Assembly: GCF_040567655.1 (NCBI RefSeq)
Contig: NZ_JBEXAC010000001.1
Span: 2,294,001-2,358,000, forward strand
From: Chitinophaga sp. H8
GTDB taxonomy: Bacteria > Bacteroidota > Bacteroidia > Chitinophagales > Chitinophagaceae
Direction: 5' to 3'
Length of the DNA stretch: 64,000 nt
In this document: positions 42,101 through 47,750 of the stretch, piece after piece
Layout of the letters: each line of letters opens with the position of its first letter
Numbering within the stretch: the first letter of the stretch is position 1
The notes under the pieces: generated by a model
What the model was told of the DNA's origin: nothing
Database searches by the model: none
Seen by the model: the letters and a program-made list of their open reading frames with translations, nothing else
Made by a program: the position numbers and the translations under genes

Positions 42101-44293
42101 TCCTGCATTGGATGCCGTAGGTTTATTTCGGATCAGGGTAGTATCCCGGAGGATATTATTGCAGCCACCTCCGGATGGGGCAGCATCACATTCATGGTTG
42201 GCATTGGCAGGGATAGCCACTGCAGGATCTGAGGCATCTGCATCCAGATCTGTTGCCGAGCGTAATAACCTGGCTTCAAAGATACCCAGATCGGCTGGCG
42301 CGGGTGTAGTAGAGGTAACCTGAAAAACATACGTTGCTGTTCCTCCGCTGCTGAGTGTCACAGAATCGGTATAGCCTGCCGCCCCGGAGCTGCCGGTGCC
42401 AAAGGCCGAGGGACCATCCGAGCTGGTTCTGCTCACCAATGTCATGGTATTGACGACGGTAGATAATACAAAATCAAATCTGCCATTTACCGCAGAATCC
42501 GGTCCATTATTCCGCACATTCACCTGCACATTAAAGGGAGTATTAATACAAGCCGTTGCAGGCGCTGAGATAGCTACCAGCTGCAGATCCATGTTACGGC
42601 GGGTATCTACAACATCCGTGGCTGTATTATTGGCCGTATTGGCTTCAAATTCGTTGGCAACCGTTGCCGTATTGGAAACACTGTCCGGCGCAGCCACCCC
42701 TACGGTTACCGGGATATTGATAACAGGATAAGACGCTCCCGGCGCCAATGCATCTGTTCTGGTAGCTGTAATAGTATTACCTGCCTTGCTGAATGTCCAG
42801 CCTGTTCCTGTTGGCGTACCCGGGGTCATTCCGGCAGGGATCACATCCGTTACCGTTACCTTACTCACATCGGGTTTGGCATCCACCCCATTATTCTTTA
42901 CTGTAATCGTATAAGTGCCACTCAATCCTTTACGGAGGTTGCCCGTATGAGATTTGGTGATGGCCAGATCCGGTGCAATAATCTGGGTGCTTACCCGGGA
43001 AGTATCATTGGAGGCATCTCCATCTGTAATGCCTGTTGCATCCGGTTCTATATATACGGTATTGGTCAGCGTATTACCCGGAGGTTTCGTGGCTACGGTG
43101 CCGGTAACTGTAAAAGTGGCGCTGCTGCTGGCCTCCATATTCAGGGATGCATTTGCCAGGCTGGTACTCGAATACCCCGTGGCGGTATTGCCGGCAAAGC
43201 CATCATTGGAAAAAGTAATGTTGGAAATATTAAATCCGTTGGACGGTGTAAAAGCATCTTTTAAAGGCAGCCCTACCAGTGCGGAAGTAGTTTCATTATA
43301 TACTGTCACTTTATAGGTCAATGCATCCCCTACACGGGCAACTGGTTTATCTACCAGTTTCTGTACGCGGATGTTTCCCGGGGTGGTGATAATCAGGTTA
43401 CGTACATCATGCCGGTTATACGCCCCGCCCGTAGAAGCCGCAAAACCCAGTTTCAATCTCGCGGGTGGTGGGGACGTAAGTGTAATAGGACCAAATAAGA
43501 CCGTCAACGCACCTCCCGGTGTGGTGGTGGACTTAACCGTTAAGGTAAATTGCCCTGCACCGGTAGGTAGTATCGTCACCTGTACCCTCCGGTAAAACTG
43601 TGCAGGTGTAGGGCGGGTAGCTGTTACAACATCATAATCCAGGGAGGTGCCCACCGAACGCCCACCCAGAAAAATGTAATTAGGAGCCGGACCACGGGCA
43701 GAGATATAATCGCGGTATAAAGTACCACAGGAGCCGGATACACCACCATTCTTTCCTTCGCTGCAATTGGCGTAATTACCGTATTCATCAATACCCACCC
43801 CTACATAGCCCGACTTTAAGCCGGTGTTGCCTGTAGAGGTAGATTGTGCATATCCCAGACTTCCTCCGGCAGAGCCCAGCTTGAACGTAGTGCTGTTTAT
43901 CACATCGTCAAACAGGAAGACCGAAAAGCCATCTCCACCACCCAAACTGGGGTTCGACTTCCGCCAGGCCACATACTCAAAATCCATCAGTACCCCTAAT
44001 GTAGAAGGGAAGCCCTGATTTACAAATGCATACCCTACCTGGTTGCCTTTATCTTCGGTAAGCTGCAGCCATCCATCCCCCACCGGGTCCGTAACACCGG
44101 AGGTCAGCTTGGCACCGTTGCCCAACGTAATATTACCGGTGGTATTCCCTTTAAAATTCTCCACAATGGTAAACTGTGCCTGGACTAACACCGGACACAA
44201 CGCAAGCAATAAACAAATAAGATGGCACCTGTATACAGCAGTCCTGAAAAAACGCGGTGCTATGGAAAAAAGTACGTGTAAATACATACCCAT
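30155..44293 (-). CDS. Giant DUF11-repeat surface protein with lectin domain and T9SS sorting domain
   Basis: About 4,712 residues from the ATG at 44293. The frame is open to a GTG at 44380, with other ATGs at 44338 and 44314; this start puts the hydrophobic signal (CHLICLLLALCPVLVQAQ) at about residues 23-40. Then an L-type lectin domain (about 43390-44170; GDGFSVFLFD, YVGVGIDEYGNY), two or three DUF11/CARDB-like modules, four PKD/Ig-like modules each opening AGPDQ (about 41100-42120), a DUF11 module, a cadherin-like module (about 40400-40690; PPVAVNDQYNTPRD, ILDNDSDPENQ) and some 26 tandem DUF11 modules. The end is the gliding-type (CHU_C) sorting domain (FIPNVITPNGDGKNDQF...YNRWGNMVYQS). 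It should be exported by T9SS and held at the surface as a long adhesin. Confidence 0.93.
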   Translation of the reverse strand: MGMYLHVLFSIAPRFFRTAVYRCHLICLLLALCPVLVQAQFTIVENFKGNTTGNITLGNGAKLTSGVTDPVGDGWLQLTEDKGNQVGYAFVNQGFPSTLGVLMDFEYVAWRKSNPSLGGGDGFSVFLFDDVINSTTFKLGSAGGSLGYAQSTSTGNTGLKSGYVGVGIDEYGNYANCSEGKNGGVSGSCGTLYRDYISARGPAPNYIFLGGRSVGTSLDYDVVTATRPTPAQFYRRVQVTILPTGAGQFTLTVKSTTTPGGALTVLFGPITLTSPPPARLKLGFAASTGGAYNRHDVRNLIITTPGNIRVQKLVDKPVARVGDALTYKVTVYNETTSALVGLPLKDAFTPSNGFNISNITFSNDGFAGNTATGYSSTSLANASLNMEASSSATFTVTGTVATKPPGNTLTNTVYIEPDATGITDGDASNDTSRVSTQIIAPDLAITKSHTGNLRKGLSGTYTITVKNNGVDAKPDVSKVTVTDVIPAGMTPGTPTGTGWTFSKAGNTITATRTDALAPGASYPVINIPVTVGVAAPDSVSNTATVANEFEANTANNTATDVVDTRRNMDLQLVAISAPATACINTPFNVQVNVRNNGPDSAVNGRFDFVLSTVVNTMTLVSRTSSDGPSAFGTGSSGAAGYTDSVTLSSGGTATYVFQVTSTTPAPADLGIFEARLLRSATDLDADASDPAVAIPANANHECDAAPSGGGCNNILRDTTLIRNKPTASNAGPDQVLCGVTTATLSANNPASGTGTWVQASGPNTAAFTNPALPNTTVSNLVTGTYAFVWNINNGGCAATTDTVQITVLAFPSTALAGPDQNLCDVTTTQMAAKVPVVGTGSWSQLSGPNTVVLADATLATTVVSGLVPGSYAFTWATSNGICPGNKDTVLINVSTPGPNANAGPDQQLCNVTSTTLAGNNATPGTGTWTQIAGPNTALIVNAANPSTALQNLVPGNYQLVWTIRNGACATTADTVQIVIVAPPSDADAGPDQTKYNNGLFVMNANSPTSGTGKWLLISGAGTIADPNNPNTTITLSPNTTGTFTWTISNGNCPPAVDTVVLAYTRQADLKITKSDAGNTYKTGSTLTYTLIVENLGPSDVAGASIQDVLPTLMESSSWIAAVTGAGVVVSPIAGSGPVIKADCDIPFAAGNKIVITVTGKVAATAKGGDELSNMGIVAFPVNTPDPAEGNNTSSVTGTVPNNPPVAVNDQYNTPRDVAVSGNILDNDSDPENQALKVTPTPLTPPAHGNVVQNENGTFTYTPAPGFTGTDSYVYQVCDSQGACSQATVTITVQAAIIDLSVTKTASPATVVAGQTLTYTITVTNNGPSTIQPAEIFYVTDSLPAGFVATAYQASGGNYVSANGQWSGVTLAPGSAITLTVTGNVTPQFTGSSLTNSVTIQPPSGTTDPTLPNKATTTTPVTKSVEVVVTKTDNTTTYTAGTNTLYQITIENKGPSDLMGASFKDPLPAGITAASWTAVSADVVLQNTSGNGAINEALNIPAGGKIVYTLTLSIPSGFTGPLANTASVAVPAGYTNINPSGNTATDTDNPAPQSAVNLVKTGPADAVAGESITYQLVLTNDGPSDVMNAAVKDILPGVIQQSAWTVALSGSATASVLNGNGDVNFTANIPAGSNHKITVTITGTIASSATGSFSNTGTVTLSGKPAVASNTITTVLQNKTGLTLVKEGPPSGFVIAGTPISYQLRLSNAGPSDATGVSLKDVVPANVQNVSWTVTTLGAATLSPGAPANGSGNNISTTVNIPAGAAHEVRVQISGTVNPAATDTLLNEATAEVPGNAAVTASNKTAVRQKAGLLLVKAGPASADAGTAISYTLTVTNAGPSDAVNAAIADVVGPNSLSNVSWMATATGTAVINSGAAGTGNALLVNANIPAGANNQVTIVVNGTILPGASGDIRNTATVTLPGEQPVTSNEVITQITNKNNLVVAKDGPATAIAGDRILYLLKMTNTGPSNALQAVLKDTLAAAILNPQVSATVTGKAVVTTAQITDQVLTVVGDLPAGDTNAILLQITGQIASSFTGKIHNQAVISTAGNPKVPSNEVITTVTSKPLLVLDKSAPDTAVAGQQLTYTIKVGNTGLSDAQNAVIRDIVPATLTNVTWTAAATGQASVTDGATGTDNTVNVTGNISAGKNNSILVTITGTITAGFTGDITNTATGAITGVPIANSDTVVTHVISRPQLQISKTGPATISAGGALQYTIEVTNAGPSDAMNVNITDVVDAVIQHTDWTTTASGGAVVNTGHTGNTNNVIVTANIPAGTGKVLIMIKGTVDPAAAGTITNVATAGVGNMPPVSGSVVTSVQNNPEISLIKTGPATLNAGEPIRYRLVVTNYGLSDARDVRIQDVLPLPVTGASWTTSKSGNAAVLTGATGTGNNIFVTANIPAGTANHIFIDITGTVAADFEGKLVNSANAAMQAKDTVRSDTVITDIGNKPGIQLVKSAPDTLAAGSNITYKVVVTNPGPSDAKLVTITDAVAGVVKNVTWSATAAGNAAVQNGSGTGNNIAFTGSIPAGGNNSIILTINGTIDPAFTGDIPNVALATPDGAPAVTSNTTTTHVINRVALSVVKAGPANNAAGGAITYLIKVNNSGPSDAVGIQFRDTVPAAIQNVTWEVLEYGTATVTAGKNGTGNEIAVTANIPAGQPANTILVMVHGRIDPAYTGQPLINVAHAVPADPRRAVKDTSTTTVFKRSQIEVVKNGPSKIFAGDNISYTIRIANNGPSDAGNIIIADVIDPVILQPSWTATATGAATVSNGNGTGNINLSGNIPVGAGNTIDITVTGTVDPAFTGDIISNTASATAEGQMPVVSAVNTTVGRHANVRIVKSGPGKAIAGEKITYTIGVSNTGPSNVKGATITDIIPGEILQATWTATTNDAATTVSAPSGTGNVMLTADIPAGGSIDIVVNGRIDPATANGTNISNTATLTPPAGLENNPPVKAVVVTAVSREADLVIVKSGPANRTAGQDITYQLLVTNNGISDVNNAVITDVMPAGVSIDNVTAVSTGNATAASPVITGNTVSLTGDIAGGPGNAILVTVKGTIDPGASGSMVNTATVTPPADVKETVPANNTSSITTTIDTDLGLQISKSAPATVNVKDKITYLIVVTNNGISDANGLTVTDAIPSDISGVTWTAVATGNAAISPASGGGNMINLSGMVGGNNSGTITIQVTGTVKTDAANTITNTATATAGSVKTSTVVTSVNKSVDLRINKTAPAAMYAGEQIDYVITLTNAGPADAMNALVSDTVPDGVTNVKWTATGQGGATVSQAADNGNRIMLNADIPANTGMVTIHVKGTVNPAFTGTLVNAANAMPAPGVVDPKPARATVSTVVTAAPGITVVKSGPAAVKAGTNMTYTLQLRNNGPSDATGVSIKDTLAAAISNVTWSATATNAVITNPGTGNGTGNVNVVADIPVGGIVNVTINGHTDPAFSGTILNQAAADAAGQIIRSNEIITEVLNRPGLTIIKSGPATIAAGNNISYGINISNNGPSAAAGVTITDLLPAFIKNATWSASANGSAVITGGAIHDKPGDVNFKADVPAGADNNILVTVNGIVDPTATGVMENIATVTPANGIALMDTVQTTITTMPGIRMVKSGPDTAAAGSNIAYTIDVYNDGPSDAVNMQISDILPPQLRAVNWSAAAAGMAVVTGGNLQNQTGNVTFTGSVPAGPGNVIHITVVGQFLPSYTGVVKNAATATTGGKTYHSNEINTQVISKTGIQLLKSGPGTGVAGGSISYSIVLRNAGPSDAAGITVKDLLPPQLKATSWSAVKYGNAVIRTGNVVNNPGNVDLTADVPAGDSNSVVITVDGTIDASYTGNITNTATYTYTGTTVSTPPVVTVVTAAAAIKISKAAPDTIAAGNSINYTLLVTNNGPSNVAGINIADLVPNAVQEVSWTAVATGATIHGLNHGQNRNISITADLPAGQGHNILITIAGTIAPAATGVIENTATVSIKGKVVAMDKALTSIINTPGVIFTKSGPPKATAGSSIVYTVVLGNTGPSDLLAATVTDPAPSALEQVTWEIVPQGTATLAAGSPTSGSGNQISFLANVPAGNENSIRLTITGVINADFAGPLTNTAKTATADAKEYTASVTTLVQQKPILLIEKAGPAVVNAGSVVNYVITARNQGASNANGVKITDMVPATLTDVKWTVIAGGNALITSQAAGTGNNVVVEGNIPGGAENNIQITVSGMVDANTNAAEIKNTAILNAPDGTAISSETVVTKVQKQLLFDIKKIAPATASAGDSLHYTIVLSDPGASDISRISMRDIVPAMLTGVNWTATAIGDAAVTGPRSGTGNEINVIGIIPAGAGNAINIQLAGRIDPSFTGIITNEATATVGDSTIKSVVTTRVTRNLNLGINKTGPASISEGDTIVYILTARNDGPAAGDGAVITDVLPANIQGASATVSAATGGAVVAQTTVNAGTVKVTAGVFPAGSTIRIIVKGKTTGKGKFTNQATISVPPGATDIDPSDNTSEKVETEVRGILMIKAADLQVKKELLNNTPLQVGGKADFLITIYNAGPDTARQVVVRDTLRNTLELIGSVTTSTGTTTYDPITRILIWEVDQLAAMQTATLKFTARINANGIVVNSATVTSILKDPDLTNNTATTREENVNGEAIFIPNVITPNGDGKNDQFRIIDISRYPNSSLFIYNRWGNMVYQSKNYRNDWDGRGLNEGTYYYLLKLKTPTGEQTYKGWIELLR
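30430..40405 (-). repeat. Tandem array of about 26 DUF11 modules in the giant gene
   Basis: Counting openings of the type (D/G)-x-x-x-K-x-G/A-P gives about 26 modules in 9.97 kb, a period near 383 bases or 128 residues. Most units carry the core AG-x-x-I-x-Y-x-(I/L)-x-(V/L)-x-N-x-GPSDA and a later NIPAG...I-x-(V/I)-x-I-x-G. Units are clearly diverged in protein and DNA, so the array looks old rather than freshly amplified. Confidence 0.85.
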
Positions 44294-44422
44294 AGACAGT
44301 AGGTTTAAATGCATCCGGTAAAGCTTCGGGTAGGGCATAACAATACCACTTACCTGCAAAGCAGGAAATAATTCATTCACATGCTAAATAGAATACAACT
44401 CGGAAGTATATAGGTTATGAGG

Positions 44423-44457
44423 CAAACACTATAAAGGGGGCAGGTTATGAATCCAAA
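44423..44457 (-). promoter_or_regulatory. Possible promoter of the giant-adhesin operon
   Basis: On the minus strand TTTG (44457-44454), 22 bases, TAGTGTTTG (44431-44423), a variant with one extra base in the -7 box. GGTTATGA occurs at 44413 and 44443, with GGTTACA at 44461; these direct repeats could be regulator sites. The rest of 44294-44587 shows nothing else recognisable. Confidence 0.3.
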
Positions 44458-44587
44458 ACAGGTTACATCATATAGAAACGTATTGCTTAAATATTAGTTC
44501 ACTTTTTTAAACTTTTTTTTATGAGGGGCATCTTTGCGGGAGGTATATTACCAGCAGCCGGTCCAAAACCAAACACAACTTTAAATG

Positions 44588-44647
44588 AGCCCTCCTATTC
44601 AAGTATCTAAATGAGGAGGGCTGACCCTAAAAATGGCCAGCCCTCCT
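44588..44647 (-). promoter_or_regulatory. Three-arm alternative hairpin between thioredoxin and giant genes
   Basis: AGCCCTCCT (44588-44596), AGGAGGGCTG (44614-44623) and CAGCCCTCCT (44638-44647). The middle arm can pair with either neighbour, giving two mutually exclusive stems of 9 and 10 or more pairs. It follows the thioredoxin stop and precedes the giant operon. No T tract follows, so a simple terminator is doubtful; a switch-like attenuator is possible. Confidence 0.5.
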
Positions 44648-44701
44648 TGCGTATCTGATAATATATAGCGCGCATCCCTGCAACTCATCCATTATTTTTT
44701 G

Positions 44702-45931
44702 CTATTCCCAGTACTTATCACCTTTCTTCATTTTCTCCAGTGTCTCTTCATAGTTCTTTCTTTCCTGCTCATTTGCACTCTTCAGCGCTTTTTCTTCCCA
44801 TGCTATGGCATCTGCCTTTTTACCTGATTTAAACAGCAGGTTCGCATAGGTATCCATAAAAGCCGGTACTTCTTTATCTTTAAAAGAACGTTTGCTCCAC
44901 TCCAGGGCCTGTTCGATGCATTTCATATCATTACATTTTTCAAAGATGGTCCAGGCATATTCATTCAGCTCCTGCGGATCTGCTTTATGACCATACTTTT
45001 TCATATAAGCAATAATATTGGCTACTGCGTTGTCAGCATCTTTCACATAAGAGAAATACTGCACTTTTGTTTTCAGCAACATTTCTTCTGCCAGTTTAGG
45101 ATATTTTGCCTTGACAGCCTTTTCTAATCCTGCCCAGTCAGGCGCACTTTTATCTTTTTTCATCAGCTTGGGATAGATCTCTTCCTGCGCCGCGATCTCC
45201 ATAATCTTATTTTCTGCCGCTCCGCTGCCTAATATTTTGTTTACTTTATCCGGATGTTCCAGGAACATTTTAAACCCTACATCCTTGCTGCTATTGGTGA
45301 ATTTATTAATAAACTCCAGGTTCTCTTTTGTATACAGGTCTTTTTGCTGATCCAGGTATAATTTAGAAAAGGTAGTTGCATTCTTCTGATCATACTTATC
45401 TAATGCCAGCAAAGCCAGACTGCGTAAAAATTCAGGATCTTTTTTTCCTTTATTATACTGGTCCAGTTGGGTGTAATATTGTTTCTCTGGCTTTAGTGCA
45501 TCTGCGCACCTTTCAATAAACGCCTGCGCTTCACCGCCACCTACCTGACGGTCTACGATACTTCCGTCTGGCGCAAAAAAGAGAAAAGTAGGATAAGCAC
45601 GTACGCTGTATTTTTCTCCTATCATTTTTGCATCAGCATACCACTTTTTCACTTCTTCATTATCCTTGGCGGCTTCGTCCATCTGTACTTTTACGCTGAT
45701 ATATTTGTCGTTCATAAAATTGCCGACTTCTTCCAATGGGAAAATGTTGGCAGACATGTACTTACATGGTCCGCACCAGGTAGTAAAACAATCGATAAAA
45801 ATGTATTTGTTCTCCGCTTTGGCTTTGGCCTGTATCTCGGCCCAGCTGAGTCCATGTTCAAAATGGATGCCTTTGTCCTGTGCTACCGCAAAGAAAGGTA
45901 GCAGTAATGCAAAAAGTAGTGCCTTTTTCAT
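44702..45931 (-). CDS. Secreted thioredoxin-fold protein with helical C-terminus
   Basis: 409 residues. Signal peptide (about 1-17, ending AVAQ). A thioredoxin-like domain (about 22-150) holds the redox motif CGPC at 53-56 in IFIDCFTTWCGPCKYM, and the expected cis-Pro region is RAYPTFLFFAPDG. Residues about 165-409 are helical and TPR-like (EYAWTIFEKCNDMKCIEQALEWSKRSF, MDTYANLLFKSGKKADAIAWEEKAL). It is likely a periplasmic disulfide reductase or isomerase. It has its own promoter match at 45999-46006 and is not close enough to the serine dehydratase gene (203 bases) to be certainly co-transcribed. Confidence 0.9.
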   Translation of the reverse strand: MKKALLFALLLPFFAVAQDKGIHFEHGLSWAEIQAKAKAENKYIFIDCFTTWCGPCKYMSANIFPLEEVGNFMNDKYISVKVQMDEAAKDNEEVKKWYADAKMIGEKYSVRAYPTFLFFAPDGSIVDRQVGGGEAQAFIERCADALKPEKQYYTQLDQYNKGKKDPEFLRSLALLALDKYDQKNATTFSKLYLDQQKDLYTKENLEFINKFTNSSKDVGFKMFLEHPDKVNKILGSGAAENKIMEIAAQEEIYPKLMKKDKSAPDWAGLEKAVKAKYPKLAEEMLLKTKVQYFSYVKDADNAVANIIAYMKKYGHKADPQELNEYAWTIFEKCNDMKCIEQALEWSKRSFKDKEVPAFMDTYANLLFKSGKKADAIAWEEKALKSANEQERKNYEETLEKMKKGDKYWE

Positions 45932-45998
45932 ACTGGTTGGTTTGGTTTAGATTGATGATGTTAATTGGGTAACGAAACACTAAATTAAGCTTACTTGA

Positions 45999-46006
45999 CA
46001 AAAATA
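45999..46006 (-). promoter_or_regulatory. -7 element of the thioredoxin-protein promoter
   Basis: TATTTTTG on the minus strand fits TAnnTTTG, about 68 bases before the start codon. A -33 TTTG at the right spacing is not found. Confidence 0.4.
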
Positions 46007-46134
46007 CCATCACCATGCCAAGGTTTTTTAGCTAGAAAAGTTGGCCTTAATAGCCGGTCTGTATTCACTTTCCGTTTATCAGCCATTGCCACCCGTCATC
46101 ACAGGAAAATGGCCCGAAAGGTTTTAATGAGGGG

Positions 46135-47706
46135 TCAACAACTTTTAAATCCGGCACCTGTATTTAGTTTTTCTTCGAGCGCTTTAGCCGTTTTAGTGAT
46201 AGAAAGTCCGCCAAGCGTGGTGCACCGCAGCGTGTGGGGAATACTGTCGCCCACCTGTTTCATGGTTTCAATCACCTCATCCAGTGGAATAAGATGGTCG
46301 TAATTTGCCAATGCCATATTTGCACAGGATAATGCATTGGTAGCTGCCAGCACATTTTTTCCAAGACAGGGTGCTTCTACCCTGTTGGCAATAGGATCAC
46401 AGATCATGCCCAGGGAGTTCTGCACAGCTACAGAAGCCGCCGACAAAGACTGCTGCAGGCTGCCTTTTGCCAGCCATACAATTGCAGCAGCGGCCATCCC
46501 CGCCCCGGATCCGCACTCTGCCTGACAACCACCCACCTCTGCGGCGAACGTAGCATGAGCGGCAATAAACACGCCAATCATAGCTGCTGCCAGCATAGCC
46601 TTTACCTTTTCCTCTTCTGATAACCCCAAGGCTGCAGCGGTACCCAATACTGCTCCCGGCAACGCGCCGCAGGAGCCTGCAGTAGGTGCAGCCACAATAA
46701 CCCCCATCGAGCTTTTCACTTCCATCATGGCAGATACATACATAATGATCGTATTGAGCACTGCACCATCTACCAGACGCTGGCTTTCCAGCTCCGCTTT
46801 AAACTGCACCGACTGGCTACCCAGTAAACGGTCTGTGTATTGTGTACCTTTTAAACCACTGTGTATAGACGTTTCCATAATACGTACAATACGCCGCATC
46901 ATTTCAAAAACAGTTTCCGGGGCAATATTACCGCGTGCACTTTCATATGCTACTGCCAGCTCCCAAAGTGCCAGTGCCTTTCCCTGATTGTATTCCAGCA
47001 TCCCTTCACAGGTAATAAAAGGCACCTGCAGATTTTTCCGGGATAATATTGGTAGTACGGGAGCTATCCGCTTTACTGCCGTCACCCCTCCTATGGCGCC
47101 TAACTGACGGCAAATATCATCGGGTAAGCGTTCCTGTGATTTGATCTCTATAAAAGATAATCTTCCAGCATGCACTACTATACTATCAAACGGTACTTTG
47201 CTTTCAATAACTGATAACAGGCTGGCAGGTGATGCACAATAAATCAGTGTTTCATGAAAATCGCCGGCCATCGTTACTGCGGCCCCGTCAATATCCAATA
47301 CAGTGATCATGCCCCCGCCCGTAGAGATGGCCGTGAGCTGGTGTGTTTCCCGGCTATTCTGCAGGGTTACCTGGTAAGTATTGGGATGGGTATCCCCTAT
47401 GTCTGCAATAGTGATACTGATATGAATACCTGCTTTTTCAATAAACTGTTCAGAAGAAGGCAAGCGTTCATCATCTGCCTCCCAGCCAAGAAAACCACCA
47501 TACAGCCCCATATCGGAACCCTGGCTCTTATGGGTGGTAGCCAGTGAGCCTTCCGGATCAAATACAATAAAAATATCGCTGATATCCCCCTCCATCAGCT
47601 CCCGGCAAAAGCGGCCTATTCTTAAAGCTGCGGCACAATGCGAGCTGGAGGGCCCCCGCATAACGGGGCCTATCACATCATTGAATATACTGGGATAGTT
47701 TTCCAT
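46135..47706 (-). CDS. sdaA: L-serine ammonia-lyase (iron-sulfur type)
   Basis: 523 residues from the ATG at 47706; a GTG 48 bases upstream overlaps the preceding gene but does not fit the family N-terminus (MENYPSIFNDVIGPVMRGPSSSHCAAALRIGRF). It deaminates L-serine to pyruvate and ammonia with an oxygen-sensitive [4Fe-4S] cluster. The beta-type N-terminal domain and the alpha-type C-terminal domain are fused. Cluster cysteines are plausible in AGSCGALPGAVLG, GSGAG-preceding ECG, MICDPIANRVEAPCLGKN. It is the last gene of the susC-susD-GH95-DPP4 run, 44 bases after DPP4, which links serine use to this operon. Confidence 0.94.
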   Translation of the reverse strand: MENYPSIFNDVIGPVMRGPSSSHCAAALRIGRFCRELMEGDISDIFIVFDPEGSLATTHKSQGSDMGLYGGFLGWEADDERLPSSEQFIEKAGIHISITIADIGDTHPNTYQVTLQNSRETHQLTAISTGGGMITVLDIDGAAVTMAGDFHETLIYCASPASLLSVIESKVPFDSIVVHAGRLSFIEIKSQERLPDDICRQLGAIGGVTAVKRIAPVLPILSRKNLQVPFITCEGMLEYNQGKALALWELAVAYESARGNIAPETVFEMMRRIVRIMETSIHSGLKGTQYTDRLLGSQSVQFKAELESQRLVDGAVLNTIIMYVSAMMEVKSSMGVIVAAPTAGSCGALPGAVLGTAAALGLSEEEKVKAMLAAAMIGVFIAAHATFAAEVGGCQAECGSGAGMAAAAIVWLAKGSLQQSLSAASVAVQNSLGMICDPIANRVEAPCLGKNVLAATNALSCANMALANYDHLIPLDEVIETMKQVGDSIPHTLRCTTLGGLSITKTAKALEEKLNTGAGFKSC

Positions 47707-47750
47707 TTTATTCGTTTTATGAAAGTCTGTTAATATCAGCGGGATTTTTC

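Noticed and set aside
30387..44321. Dozens of + strand open frames of 60-270 codons opposite the giant adhesin gene
   Set aside because: They are antisense shadows produced by the repeated codon pattern of the DUF11 modules; they recur in the same register in each unit and show no start signals or known domains.
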